Shown here: positions 26,711 through 38,740 of the stretch, piece by piece
How the letters are laid out: the number at the start of each line of letters is the position of its first letter
Numbering within the stretch: position 1 is the first letter of the stretch
Assembly (NCBI GenBank): GCA_965153355.1
Contig: OZ231127.1
Location: forward strand, 33,914,001-33,978,000
Source of the DNA: Flaccisagitta enflata
Taxonomy: Eukaryota; Chaetognatha; Sagittoidea; Aphragmophora
Length of the DNA stretch: 64,000 bases
Direction of reading: 5' to 3'
Program-made: the position numbers and the translations under genes
The notes under the pieces: generated by a model
Seen by the model: the letters and a program-made list of their open reading frames with translations, nothing else
What the model was told of the DNA's origin: nothing
The model's database searches: none

Positions 26711-26826
26711 TCGAGCAATACAGTAATGTGTCCGCGACTGAAAAGCTGACACGAACTGGAATTCTGTGTATGTTTGTCTGTCTGTGTGTAACTATCAGCG
26801 TTTTTGAGTCTATTGATCGCACTGTA

Positions 26827-26829
<3 letters not shown>

Positions 26830-26911
<82 letters not shown>

Positions 26912-26935
26912 TCTCTCATTCATTCATTCATTCAT
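26830..26935 (+). repeat. (CT)n then (ATTC)n
   Basis: (CT)n 26830-26908 and a short ATTC array. Confidence 0.95.
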
Positions 26936-27683
26936 TTCTCCTCCAGTTAATTCGTCACGAGCCCTCCGTGCCTCACAACACCCACTTCACTCCATCTTCA
27001 TCTTCTTTATCCTCATCACCAATATCTTCATCGTCATCATCATCTCCATCGCGATGTTTATTCCTGGCCGCCTTTTTCATCGTGACAAAAAGTTTTCTGG
27101 GAAAATACAAATTTTTATCTCGAGTGAAAAAGTCGGACAAACTCGGAGGGAAAATTTCCCACCGCGAGAGTACGAGGATGAGAAAGATAGAAAGAGAAAG
27201 ATATGGCGCAAGCTCGATAAATAAGAGTTGTTAAAAAGTGCACGGGCGGTGAATTTATTGTACAAGGATGGGGTGAGGGGGGGAGCTCATGTGATATAGG
27301 GTAGGAGATGGGGGATATGAAATTGAAATAAATATAGGGGGTGTGTCATTTTATCCGAAGCCAGATTTCTAGAGTGGCGTGGCCGCGTGTAAGGTGGGAG
27401 GGGAGGGGTACAAGTGTAAGTCTTCCATGTACGCCTCGGGCGATTATTACACACAAAGATGTCGGAAACTTGTTGGATACATCCGAATGGTTGATAAGAA
27501 TTGCCATGGTATGGAAACTATGGAAACTAATGCAAGACTCAATTGCAAGTGAAGAATGCAATGCGGAAAAACCTGCGCTGTTGTACATGTTGAAAAGAAA
27601 AAGGGCACTTTCGCATTTTTGTATGAGCACGACAATTGATGACTGCAGTTTCTATTTCTGATACAGAATCCTCTGATACAAAG

Positions 27684-27862
27684 TACAGTTGAGCGGCCCC
27701 GCGATAACGAATGGCAATGAACCTAGAAATATAACCTGTTATAGGCAGTTCCTCTATTGACAGCGGCAGAAAGAAAGATAATAACATTTAAAGAGATTTT
27801 TTTTTTTTTTGCGTTTTGTTACTATTGAGCTCGTTATAGCGGGGTATAATGTCCAGTGAACT
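27684..27862. mobile_element. pogo/Tigger-like MITE
   Basis: TACAGTTGAGCGGCCCCGCG start with ATAACG, and right-hand CGTTATAGCGGGGTATAATG near 27833-27852. Right boundary uncertain. Confidence 0.5.
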
Positions 27863-28257
27863 AAATCAGTCAGTCAAGTTTCGATCGTCATTCGAACAAT
27901 ACGATGAATCAAACGCGACGGCTTACTGACCTATAAAGTCACGACAGAGAGAGCAAAAAAAAATATCTGCCAAAAAGTCAATAAAACAACAGCCCACAAG
28001 TCTCTCGACGTCGCGTCAAAGTTTACATCACCTTTCTTCTCATCCACTCTCTCGTTCTTCTTGTCTCTCTTTCTTCTCTTTTTCGAAGAGTCCTCGTATA
28101 TCTATTAGATATTCTGTCCCTCAGTCGGTCGGTCCGTCTGTCTGTTTGTTCGTCCTTGTATCCATTTCGTCTTGAAAAAAAAAAACGCTCTGAGAGCCTC
28201 TTTTGAAACAGAAGTGCCTGTTCGAATGTCTGCCTGTTCAAATGTCTGCTTGTCTAC

Positions 28258-28380
28258 AGTACCATAGGAGCAATGAGAACCTCAGATGGAGGGTTATATC
28301 CTGCTTCACTATTCTAATGAAGTAGCTATAATTATGGTTTTTCTGAAAGCTGATGAGCAAGAGCATTGAGTGAATATAGT
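28258..28380 (+). repeat. Left inverted repeat of the 28.2-34.6 kb structure
   Basis: Contains GGTTTTTCTGAAAGCTGATG and CCATAGGAGCAATGAGAAC; matches 34440-34560 in inverted orientation with about 70% identity by eye over 120 bp. Confidence 0.6.
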
Positions 28381-28430
28381 TTTTTTCCTCTAGCTCTAAC
28401 TGTTGGCTAAAAAGAAAAAAAGTACAGCAC

Positions 28431-28517
28431 CACTCGGGATTTGAACCCGTGACACTGAAGAGGGAGAAATTAAATTTCTCAAGTTCAGCACCCTACCAAC
28501 AGAGCTGTCACGCCATA
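28431..28517 (-). repeat. tRNA-like sequence (SINE head or tRNA pseudogene)
   Basis: On the minus strand there is an A-box-like GCTCTGTTGGTAGGG, a 5-bp CTGAA/TTCAG stem where the anticodon arm would be, and a B-box GGGTTCAAATCCC. The candidate acceptor ends do not pair and the anticodon loop is 24 nt, so this is not a functional tRNA gene by eye. It lies just inside the left inverted repeat (28258-28380). Confidence 0.55.
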
Positions 28518-28519
28518 TG

Positions 28520-30218
28520 CAATTTATAGATATCAATTGACGGAAGCTAATTTCTACTACTTCACTTGTTTAAGGGCGATCTGTGGACGTTGCCGGGCCT
28601 CCCGACAAGGGCTACAGAGCGTCCTTAAGCAAGCATTAGGTACACGGAGCTGTGGATGCGAACGGAGAACACGGTTGACGCCAGATTTGGTAAAACTCTC
28701 GTGACATGAACAGTGTGGTTCAAAGCACAAGTAAAAAAACTCAGATACTCTTCCAAGCGCTTTAAACTGAACCAAGAACAGAAAAAAAAAACTGGCTGAG
28801 AAGGAAAAAAACTCAGACCACGGCTTCTTATCTACGGAGCGGATCAGACGAAGACGCGCGATTATAAAACTAAAAACTGAAGAAAATATGTGAAACCACT
28901 ACTCGTGCGTGATAAGGGGGGCGGGGCCGGATTGACGTCTACAGTGCCATGGATCTTCGATCTACATTCCGTCACTACGCTTCTATAACAAAAGATAAGT
29001 TTTCTCTTTCCTTTTGTCCACTAACTCAAGTATCTCTTGCAAGTACGGGTAAATGTAATGTTCCGTTCCTAACTCTTCATTCCTCCAAGTACAGGTTCCT
29101 TTTGGGCTATTATAATATTAATGTTTCTTTCATACAGGTCAAGTTATCCGGGCTTAGTGTGATCACATTATTTAGATTAGGTACAATGGCTACGTATTAT
29201 TAACTAATTTCTTTTTCTTTGAGCCCAATTCATGTCTACGTCATTGACTCCTTTCTTAAGTTTTTTCCCTCACAGTTAAACGTCTCTGTACAGGAAAAGA
29301 AATTGACATATGTTCTCCCTCTTTTCTGATTGACATCCTCAGATTTGACGATCCCACGTCCCGCCAGTAAGCCCCGGCGAACCCAACTCTCAACAGATTC
29401 ATCAGTCTCATCATCCATCCCTCACCGCCGCCGACTCCGTGCGCAGTCCGACCTTAGGTGACATTGCCACTGCCATGGCCTCTTGTGCTTTGAGACAATG
29501 CAACGCAACACAACGCAACGTAATGCAACGCAACACGAAGCAACGCAACGCAACGCAATGCAACAACGCAATGTAAAGCAACGCAACACAACACAACTGC
29601 CTCTTTTCTGTGCCTCGCCGCTCGCCACACAACTTCACGATGTTGATATGTTCCCTCGTCGTCGTACAAGCTTCACAACGCGACACTTCCTCAATTAAAA
29701 TCGTCATATCAGTGTTACGTACTCGGATTTTGCGTGCTTCTCCCCCCTCCATACTGAGTCCCTCGACCATGGATGCCACATTCGTCAATCAGGTCAAACA
29801 ATCTCGCCATCTTATCATTATTACTTAGCTGATTTACTCACTTAAGTCTTTCAGACCGAAATCATCCATGGTTGAAACATTTTAATGTACAATCTAAGGT
29901 GTTCTTTTCTATTATCTTGCATAGGGAAGCGCTATGATACTCGCGGCCTTGTTCTTTCTTTTTTGTAGCATTTTTAGAATGTGAAACAGGAAATGATTTG
30001 AGGTATGAAAGAAATAGATATAAAAAAAGTAAAAGTATAAAAAAAAAAGAATATTTGGAACAAATTGGTAACCTAAATATTATTATGCAATGAATGAATA
30101 AGAATTATTCAAATCCAACAAATAAACTAAGTACAAAGGAAAAAAAATAGAAAACATTTACAAGTAATAACTTCCAGGCACTACTAGTCAGTTACCCCCC
30201 CCCCTCTTCTCTTTGTGT
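28520..30218. other. Interior between left inverted repeat and the LINE
   Basis: No conserved frame. Contains the (CAACG)n minisatellite and short poly(C) at 30197. The last part may be LINE 5' UTR. Confidence 0.4.
29497..29600 (+). repeat. Pentanucleotide (CAACG)n-like minisatellite
   Basis: Runs of CAACG, CAACA and TAACG-type units. The surrounding open frames are produced by the repeat. Confidence 0.75.
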
Positions 30219-30268
30219 TACATTGATCGTTACTTTGTCACTCGTCTGTCCCCTCCGGCTAGCTGTGA

Positions 30269-33200
30269 ATGTCTGAAAATGAGCTTACTTGCTCTGATGT
30301 TCTTGCTGATGACCGTAAAAATCTTTGTAACCTTTACCCTAGCATAGAGAATGATGACATTGACAATGTTGATGTTGACGACCATGTCGCACTAAAGGAC
30401 AGTCTCTACTACACTGAATCTGAATTCACTAAGTTTTGTGAGCTGAAGAACTTTAAAAATGGAGAAAACCTTACGATAATCTCACTCAACATAGCAAACC
30501 TTCTTTCAAAATTGAGATCCTTTAAGACCTTCATCAACAACATTACTACCACTGAAAACCAACCTGACATCATAATAGTGGTAGAAACACACATAACAAA
30601 CTCAACTAACGCAGGTTACACACAGACTGAGCTACAAAACATCCTTCCCGGATATCGTCTGTTTCACAACAGTCGAACCACTAGCAAAGGAGGTGGTGTT
30701 GGAATATTTGTAACTCAAACATTAGCTAACAAGGCAGCTATATGCACTGAAATAAGTAGTCAGGTCAGCTACAGTGAGGGCCACTTTGAGAACTTAGTAG
30801 TTAGAATTCGAGGAATTGTCCCAACCAATAATACAGTCACTAAAAGGGACCTAGTCATCGCCGCAGTTTATCGACAGCCAAATAGTAACAACTTTGAAGC
30901 GTTTAGTCAAGAGTTTGCAAAGCTTCTGAAGGCCTTAGATAAAAGAAAAAATGAGCCTATCATCGCAGGAGACTTTAATCTGGACCTTCTTAATTATGAA
31001 AGGCACCTCCCAACTGCTAACTACCTGGACCTTATCACAGAACACAGATTCCTTCCTAAAATAGTTAGACCTACAAGGATTAAAAAGCAGAGTGCTACAC
31101 TCATTGATCATATACTCCTAAAAGATGATTCTCTGGATCTTGGATGCGGAATTATAGATACAGAAATAGCTGGTAATCATGGTTACACAGATCATTTCCC
31201 AACTTTCATTGTTCTAAAGACCAAAACTGAGAAAAAGAATAAAAAAGAAACCTTCACAAAAAGCTTTTTCACTCAAGCCGGGCACATTAGAAGAAAAGAG
31301 GGACTCCTATCAGAGGACTGGACTGAAGTATACAGTACAGATGACCCAAACAAAATATTTGACCTCATTGAATCAAAATATGCCATACATTACCATCAGA
31401 ACAAAACCATAAAACATTTTAAAAGCGGCTCAAACAGAATCAAGCGTGAACCATGGATGAACAATGACATTTTAGCAGACATGAGAAAACGAGATAGACT
31501 TTCCAAAATGAAAGATAGAAGAGACGAATACAAAAAATTACGAAATACAATTGTTGCTAAAACTAGAAAGGCAGAAAGAGAATACCTTCAAAAACAGATA
31601 AGAGATAGTACAGGTAATATAAAGAAGCACTGGAAAGTAATAAAAAAAATAACTAACAAAGCTAACAACAAAGAAGAAATCACCACAGGCTTTTACCACC
31701 TCGGCAACCTAGTGACAGATAACCAAGAAACAGCAGAAATCCTTAACCAACACTTTGCCAATATAGGTAAGGAAACTAATGAAGGTGTAGGGAAGTCGAA
31801 ACATGAAGCTAGTCACTACATCAGGAATCACACCCAGGAAAATCAGAACTCTTTACTGTTTTATGATGTTACAGAAGATGAAGTAGTCGAGGCCTGCAAG
31901 AAATTTAAACCAAAAACTAGTTCAGATGCCTCAGGATTCCAGCAAAACATAGTCTTACAAGACATAGAAATAATGGCACCTATTATGGCACACTTGATAA
32001 ATTGCTCCCAAAAAAAGGGTATTTTCCCAGAAAATGCTAAGATAGCCAAAGTTATCCCAACCTATAAAAATAAGGGTTGCAAGCAACAGTATGAAAATTA
32101 CCGTCCCATCTCTCTGCTCCCCATTTTCTCAAAAATAATAGAACGGTTGATCTATAATAAGCTAACGGAATTCCTGGTGCGGTACAACATTATATTTAAA
32201 TCACAATTTGGATTCCAATCTGGGCACAATACAACTCATGCAACTATCGATTTCATCAGTTCTATTGAAAATGCAATTGAAGAAAATGAACATGCCGTTG
32301 GCATATTTTGCGACTTGTCCAAAGCCTTTGATACCCTAAATCACAACATTCTTCTCATGAAATTAAACCACTATGGAATAAGGGGCACCGCTGGTCAATG
32401 GTTTAGATCTTACCTAGAAAACAGGAGACAATTTGTTGAATGGAAAAACTGCCGCAGCAATACGGCAACATTACCTACAGGGGTACCACAGGGCAGTATC
32501 CTGGGCCCTCTTCTTTTCCTCCTTTACATTAATGATCTTCCATCTGTAACTAGTTTAAAGTGTGTTATGTTTGCAGATGACACCAACCTACTCATTCAGG
32601 GAAGTGACTTAGAATGTCTTTCTAAAATTCTAAACTCGGAGCTTAGTAAGGTAAATGACTTTTTCAAAGCAAATCAATTAAAGCTCAATGCAAAGAAGAC
32701 AAAAATGGTACATTTCTGTAAAAAACCAAAGCCAGATAGCAAAAGCCTGTTAAAAGTATTTCTAGACGGTGAAAAGCTTAGTTATGACTCAGATGCAATC
32801 TTTCTAGGTATAACTATAGATAGCAATCTAAACTGGGAAAAACATTGTGCAAACGTGGCTAATAAGATTTCACGAGGTAATGCTGTGATAAATAGAGTAA
32901 AAAATATACTCCCACTCTCTTCCCTTAAACTTTTATATAACTCATTTATACAGTCACATATGCTATATGGCCTCCCAGCATGGGGTGGTGTGAATAATCA
33001 GAACAAAAAAAAGGATCATAACAATACAAAAGAGAGCCATAAGAACCATTTGCAAATCTAAGTATGCATCTCATACTGAGCCAAGGATGAAGCAAACTAC
33101 GCTTTTAAAATTTGAAGATCTTTATAACCAACACTGCCTTACCCTCATTCATGACTGCGTACATAACAATGCGCCAGAGCAAGTGACAAAGCTCATCATA

Positions 33201-33467
33201 GAGGGGCCTAATGAAAGATTTGCCCTAAGAAACCAAATAGACAAACTTGGAACCTTGAAGACACCAGTGATGAAAACTAAAGCTGGAACAAATAGCATTC
33301 GCCTAAAAGGTCCAACACTTTGGAACAAAATACCTTCTGATTTTAAAAAAATAGAAAAGAGACATATCTTTAAGCGAAGAATAAAATCAGCCTTTTTGGC
33401 TGGATATGCTTCTAAAGTTGAATGTACAAATCCTCGTTGCGGAGATGTTCACTTTCATAAAAATTAA
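30269..33467 (+). CDS. Endonuclease/reverse transcriptase polyprotein of the LINE, one frameshift
   Basis: Frame 1 runs 30269-33061 (930 codons); the continuation lies in the +1 frame to TAA at 33465-33467. The endonuclease (about residues 68-315) shows ISLNIANL, catalytic-type VVETHI (E107), GDFNLDL (234-240), LIDHIL (279-283) and TDHF (307-310). The reverse transcriptase (about 590-850) shows YRPISLLP, DLSKAFDT (682-689), TGVPQGSILGPLLF (from 737) and FADD (768-771). The break falls in a run of eight A at 33005-33012; seven would restore the frame, so it is a one-base insertion or a sequencing error. The C-terminal part ends in a CTNPRC pair that could be half a zinc knuckle. All catalytic residues look intact. 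It copies its RNA into target DNA by target-primed reverse transcription. Confidence 0.85.
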
Positions 33468-34402
33468 TGAGCAACTTTGACTAGGCTAGGTTCAGGTTAG
33501 GCTAGGTCAGGTTAGGTAGGTTAGGGACTAGAAATTGTTCTTTCTTTACTGAATTTAAAATTAAATAATACAACGTAAATGGAAAAAATAAACATCAAAG
33601 TTAGATACAATGGTAACTCTTCTCTGGAAGTATTGCTCTGGCAATACTTCTAATGGCCTCTGGGCTAAATTACATGACCGCGCATGCGGTTAATCTTTCC
33701 CTGCTTTGGCAGCGCTCCGTGGCTCTTAACGGAGCCCGGAGCAACTGACTGACTGACTAGCTGACTTTTAAACATCAATACAATGCCCTTCCTCTCTTGC
33801 CAGCTCATTGACTGGGTAATTACTATCAATGGGTGGGACTCCTTGTATGGGATAGCAAAATGTCCCTCTGATCTGTGGTTAAATTCTTTTATCTCTCCCC
33901 CTACAGCCTACCCAACGTGTAAGAACATTAGTAGTAGAAGTCAAAATTTTTATCCCTGTTCTCCCCTACTTTGTTAATTCTCCAAATGCAGAATGCGCAG
34001 AAACTGTTGATGGTATTAGTACCATGCTTATTTATCTATTTTTGATGTATTCGTACATCTTCTCTGTTAATGCTTTTTCTTGTTTTAAAAGACAAAAAAA
34101 AAAATATCTTTTTTACTTGTTTGAATGTATTCGTACATTTTTTGTGTTCATTATATGTAGTATGCTCTTTTGTTTAATTGAATTTTTTATCATTGTATTT
34201 TTTTATGCCTTCATTTCCCAAAAAACAAAAGCTCTAAAAAGAGGGCCTCCCAGAACAAGTCGCCGCATTGTATCGAATATTGTAAGCTTAGTCGTAAATC
34301 TATGGTTTTGCTTAAGTGTGGTCCTCCCTCATTGTTGTCAACCAATTGTTTTATCTCATGTCTGTCTATGAGGAAAATAAACCTGTTTGAATTTTGAATT
34401 TG
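33468..34402 (+). other. LINE 3' UTR
   Basis: AT-rich sequence after the polyprotein stop. It starts with a degenerate GGTTAGGCTA-like minisatellite (33485-33527) and ends at the short TTTGAAT repeat. No open frame of significance. Confidence 0.55.
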
Positions 34403-34439
34403 ACGGTTTTCTTATGAATCACTTGGTTTGGAATTTTGT

Positions 34440-34560
34440 GTTCACTCAATACCTCGGACCATCAGCTTTCAGAAAAACCAAAGCTTTAGGTACTTCCTTT
34501 AAACAGTAAGAATATAAAGGGCCCTCTTTCTACTGCTCTTATTGCTCCCATCGTACTGTA
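34440..34560 (-). repeat. Right inverted repeat of the 28.2-34.6 kb structure
   Basis: CATCAGCTTTCAGAAAAACC and TTATTGCTCCCATCGTACTG are the complements of the left repeat. It begins 38 bp after the LINE 3' end, so the LINE probably inserted inside this older element. Confidence 0.6.
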
Positions 34561-34738
34561 TCATCCAAACGTTTCCATCGCGATTTTGGCACCATCGCGA
34601 CATTCACACCCCGTAGAGGACGCATCGTTGCCAAATAAGGCTTGTTCTTTTGTATTTTTGCGGAATTACAGTTTTTGGTATTACTTCGATTCTTCGCGGA
34701 ATCACAAGAAGAGGGTCGAGCATCAAAGGCGAGCCGCC

Positions 34739-34890
34739 GGGGCGGGTGATGTCGACAACGACGACGGCGACGGCGAAGACAACGATGACGATGACGTCGA
34801 CGACGTTGCAGATGACGACGATGAAGACGACGGCGATGAAGACGACGATGGCGACGATGACGACGTCGACGATGGCACGAGGCGGTGATG
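34739..34890 (+). repeat. (GACGAT)n-like low-complexity tract
   Basis: GC-rich GAC/GAT/GGC triplets that would encode poly-Asp on the + strand. It could be part of an acidic protein exon but has no conserved flank. A similar CGTCGT tract lies at 22980-23045. Confidence 0.6.
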
Positions 34891-35557
34891 GAATCGCACT
34901 AAGGGCCCATTTTTTCAGCCCCTGAGCCAAATATAGAAAATTCTCGATTTCTTCAAAATCAATCATCAAGTATGGGAATATGTATTTGGATGCTATTAGC
35001 ATCCTTGAGTAAGATGGCAGTGCCAGTTTCGCGATTTTAGGGGTGATAGGGGGTGCCCAAAGTCATCGAGTAGGAGATTTTAAGCAATTCTAGAAAAAAA
35101 CTAAGCATTTTTTGTAATTTTTTTCTTTGCTAAAAATGTAATAATGAAGATCAACTGAGCGCATATTTGTGGAATGACATGCACTAAGTTACAGAAAAAA
35201 CTCGAGAATCAGTGTGAATCAGCTTTCTACCTCTCTATTTGCCTCTCTTTTTTACCTCTCTTTTCTTTAAAAACGATGCTCTTTTGTTTAATAGCAGTAA
35301 TTTTTTTGCCCACATTTGCCCACCATGGCAACCACATAGAACGGTACTACTGTCCATGCTGATCACGGTGATATAAGGTTACATGGCCGTCCCGTCCCGT
35401 CCAAGGGGTCAAAAGGCCCATTAAAGATGAGTTGTCTCAATGAGTAATTCTCTCTGTTTCTAAATTTCAACTCGGGAGCGAGCAGAGATTAATTATAACT
35501 AATGATAAGCAAATATAGAAAGAAACGGAGAGAAAGTCAAGAAGCAGAAGAAAAGAA

Positions 35558-36015
35558 GAAGAAGAAGAAGAAGAAGAAGAAGAAGAAGAAGAAGAAGAAG
35601 AAGAAGAAGAAGAAGAAGAAGAAGAAGAAAAAGAAGAAGAAGAAAAAGAAAAAAAGAAGTCAAAAAAAAAGCAGAAGAAGAAGAAGAAGAAGAAGAAGAA
35701 GAAGAAGAAGAAAAAGAAGAAGAAGAAGAAAATAAGCAAATATATGAAGAAAAGAAGAGGAAGTCAAAAAGCAGTAGAGGAAGAAGAGAAGCAGAAGGAG
35801 AAGAAAAAGAAGAAGAAGAAGAAGAAGAAGAAGAAGAAGAAGAAGAAGATGAAGAAGATGAAGAAGAAGTAGATTAAGAAGAAGAAGATTAAGAAGAAGA
35901 AGATTAAGAAGAAGAAGATTAAGAAGAAGAAGGAGAAGAAGAAGAAGGAGAAGAAGAAGGAGAAGAAGAAGAAGGAGGAGAAGAAGAAGAAGGAGGAGAA
36001 GAAGAAGAAGAAGAA

Positions 36016-36046
<31 letters not shown>

Positions 36047-36115
36047 AGGAAGAGGAAGGAGAAGAAGAAGATGAAGAAGAAGAAAAAGAAGAAGGGGGAG
36101 AAGAAAAAGAAAGAA
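35558..36115 (+). repeat. (GAA)n block with GATTAA and GGA variants
   Basis: Long purine-only strand. Four regular GAAGATTAAGAA units at 35875-35925. Confidence 0.95.
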
Positions 36116-36120
36116 GGAGA

Positions 36121-36325
36121 AAAACAAAGCCGGACAGACGGCTACCCCAGTCGCGTGCTGGTGGGCAGGGGCTGTATTTGAGGTAACTCAATCATTTGGG
36201 CAGAAGCGGTGAGGCCAAAGACCGCAAAAACCCCAAAAAAAGTAAAGTGTGACGGACCAACGGATGGACCAACGGACGGACCGACAAAGCGGGTTGTAGA
36301 ATCGCGTAGCGAGCGACTAAAAAAG
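36121..36325 (+). mobile_element. Family H copy
   Basis: Very similar to the 172-438 copy over the first 120 bp; ends in an ATCGCGTAGCGAGCGACT hairpin and A-rich sequence. Inserted at the end of a (GAA)n block. Confidence 0.7.
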
Positions 36326-36540
36326 AAAGAGAAAAAGAAGAAAAAGAAAAAGAACAATTAGAAGAACAAAAAGAAAAAGTAAACTGCTGAAATCCAAAAA
36401 TCAATGTCAGCCAAGTTTACAATGTTCTTAAGCATTGGTACTCACGCCAATTAAGTGGCAAAAACGCCAATTTGACATTGGCTGCTCTTGTTGAGGCTCA
36501 ATCTCGCCCGGCGTCAATTGCACAAAGATAGCAAAGATTG

Positions 36541-36675
36541 CAATTTATGATAGGTGGAACAATATCCCTCACTATACCCAAACTTAAAAATATGGAAGAG
36601 GGCCTTGTGAGTCCTCACTTACTACGTGCATCACTCCAAGTTTTCCATTTAGCAAAACTAACTTAGCAAACATCC
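36541..36675 (-). repeat. Dispersed repeat, copy 2
   Basis: Inverted copy of 24345-24490, without the (CAA)n tract. Identity about 85% by eye. Confidence 0.65.
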
Positions 36676-37086
36676 ATTCTGAGTCTATCTTTAAAAAAGT
36701 CAGACTATGTTTTTATCACTCTATAATGGAACATAGTAATCAAGTCTTTAAATTCCTTTCAGGTCTCCTGTGTGAGACTGAAGAACATGTACGAAATAAA
36801 ACCTGATGACCCCTCTCATTTTTTTCTCTCCACATAGATCTGTTTCTTAACTATAGATTTCTTAATGTAGATCATTAGAGATGGCGATTGTATTGATGTT
36901 TGGATAGTCGCATTATATGTTGACAAAAAAAAAAAAAATCAATAATGATAATAATAATATCGTAAGCATTTGGGTTTTCTATATAAGAACATGAAAGAGA
37001 TATCAAACATGTCCAAAAAGCGCCGCTTCCTGCTTCTCCACAATTTGAATGCCTGGAATTATGTACTAAGGGCAGTGGTGATAATA

Positions 37087-37242
37087 TCAAGACCGGATAC
37101 ACGGCAAGACAATAGGGAATGGTTGGGCAGGAGCAGTAATGCAAAAACCGCTCCCATTTCAGGAATGTGACGGAAGGTTCTTTCCAACGTACCTACTGAC
37201 CGACACGGCAAGTTATAGAGTTGTGTGTCTGTGACTAAAAAC
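37087..37242 (+). mobile_element. Family H copy, diverged
   Basis: GACCGGATACACGGC start, degraded microsatellite, terminal AGTTGTGTGTCTGTGACT arm pair partly lost. Confidence 0.55.
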
Positions 37243-37527
37243 CCTGTGCACTATGGGTGGAAAGTCATAAAAGTAAGAACAATATAAAACATAAAATTTA
37301 ATTTTTTTAATATTGGAAAATTTTAATCACAAATAAAAAATGGATTAAATTCTAGTAATTGCATATGATTGATGTAGTGTAAAATAATATAATCCCAGAA
37401 TTTGAATGTATCATTATTTTTTTTTTTAGAATGATAGGATTACAATATAAAAAAAAACACTTTATAATGATAAATATCAAATCTTATGAAAATAGTTTGT
37501 ATCATGTCAAAGACTATATTAATTGCA

Positions 37528-37707
37528 TACAGTGGAACCCCGCAATAACAGCCTCGCTTTTAAAGGTTCCCCATCAATAAAGGTAAACATTTTCAGGTCC
37601 CAAATGGTAGTTTTCAATGTGATTTCACCTCTTTGTAAAGGTTACTCTGAGATTAAGGTGTAAAATCTTTAGTCCCAATGGGACCGATGAGGCGGGGTCC
37701 TACTGTA
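37528..37707. mobile_element. Tigger-like MITE (180 bp)
   Basis: TA-CAGTGGAACCCCGCAATAAC start and GAGGCGGGGTCCTACTG-TA end. TA duplication, CAGT termini and CCCCGC block match pogo/Tigger MITEs. Complete by eye. Confidence 0.7.
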
Positions 37708-37774
37708 ATTATTCATTTTGTTTGATATATCTTTTTCAGAAAAAAAATCTTTGACAAATGATATTGAACAGGTT

Positions 37775-38268
37775 GCCTATGGGCAATATGTGGTCAGTGA
37801 TACCTATTGCCCTACTTTGCGTAATTGTAAATTGAAGTGAGAGGAAGCAGGGCAGCTGTCCTGAAAGCGACAAAGTCCTGTAAAACAGCGGACTTTTTTT
37901 TGTTCGTTCGTTTGTCCCCCAGTCTTTCTCAGGCCTGAAATCTGCCCTCTCAGGCCTGAAATCTACCCTCTTATACCTGAAATCTACCCTCTAAGACCTG
38001 AAATCTGCCCTACCAGGCCTTGAATCTGAGAGAGAAGATTTAAGGCTAGTAAGGACAGATATCAGACTGGGAAGGCAGATTTCAGGCCTGAAAGGGCAGA
38101 TTTCTGGCTTGGGAGGGCAGGTTTAAGGTCTGAGAGAACAGATTTCAGGCCTGGGAGGGCAGATTTCAGGCCTAAAAGGGCCTAGGGGGACAAACAAATG
38201 AACAGGCGAATGAATGAAAGTCTCCTGTATTCTACAGGACTTCATCCCCTTCATTGCCGCTGCAAAAA
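37775..38268. repeat. Family F fold-back element with inverted minisatellite arms
   Basis: Left arm from GGGCAGCTGTCC and GACAAAGTCCTGTAAAAC, then GGCCTGAAATCTGCC units; the right arm has the same units inverted (GGCAGATTTCAGGCC) and ends TACAGGACTTCATCCCCTTC...GCCGCTGC. The flank at 37775-37850 (GGGCAATATGTGGTCAG) is shared with 56585-56640 and, inverted, with 51090-51160. Confidence 0.65.
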
Positions 38269-38740
38269 AAATTGCATTATATCAAAAAATCTACAAAATT
38301 GGAAAAATACATGAAAAAAATCATTCTTTACTGAAAAAAATCAAATATTATCACTTAAAACCATTTTATACATGATTTTTGATGACAAAATCATAACTGG
38401 GATTTTTGTCTCATTTTTGAAATTTTTCAGCCCATAGTGAATCGGAGCCACCAAAGGAGTTTGGCAACTGGAAGAGGGTACGAATGTGAGTTCTCCACTT
38501 CATCAGTCAGAGGTATCCTTAGCTGTTTCTCTTATGTATTAAGAAGACCTTTTACCCTTTATCATTGTTATAGTGACATATCATTCTATATTAATTGTCC
38601 AAAAAGATCAAATCCGTTTTCATTGAAGATTGTAGTTTTAGATGAAAATGAATGATGTTTTTCTGTGATCTGTGTCTTCGATCTGAACACGAATAAAAGC
38701 TCATATTTATCCTCTTCATCAAAAATAGTTACAACTAACC

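Larger units (their letters stand above)
30220..34402 (+). mobile_element. Non-LTR (LINE) retrotransposon, jockey-superfamily type, near full ORF2
   Basis: One element of about 4.2 kb. It carries a long open frame with apurinic-type endonuclease and reverse transcriptase domains, a 3' UTR of about 0.9 kb, and a 3' end near 34402 in TTTGAATTTTGAATTTGA. That kind of short TTTGAAT-like repeated end is typical of CR1/L2/Daphne-like elements, which lack a poly(A) tail. The 5' boundary is uncertain. No ORF1 is visible upstream, so the element is either 5' truncated or belongs to a single-ORF lineage. It lies between two inverted repeat copies (28258-28380 and 34440-34560). Confidence 0.85.

Noticed and set aside
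28431-28517. Functional tRNA gene
   Set aside because: Acceptor arms do not pair and the anticodon loop is too long without a convincing intron; the same applies to 52585-52668.
28557-28775. 72-codon frame on the - strand with scattered Cys and His
   Set aside because: No recognisable motif, short, and inside a repeat-flanked region.
31861-32049. Short antisense frame within the LINE
   Set aside because: Shadow of the reverse transcriptase reading frame.
34586-34888. Acidic protein exon rich in Asp
   Set aside because: Composition is fully explained by (GACGAT)n; no splice context or conserved flank that I can defend.
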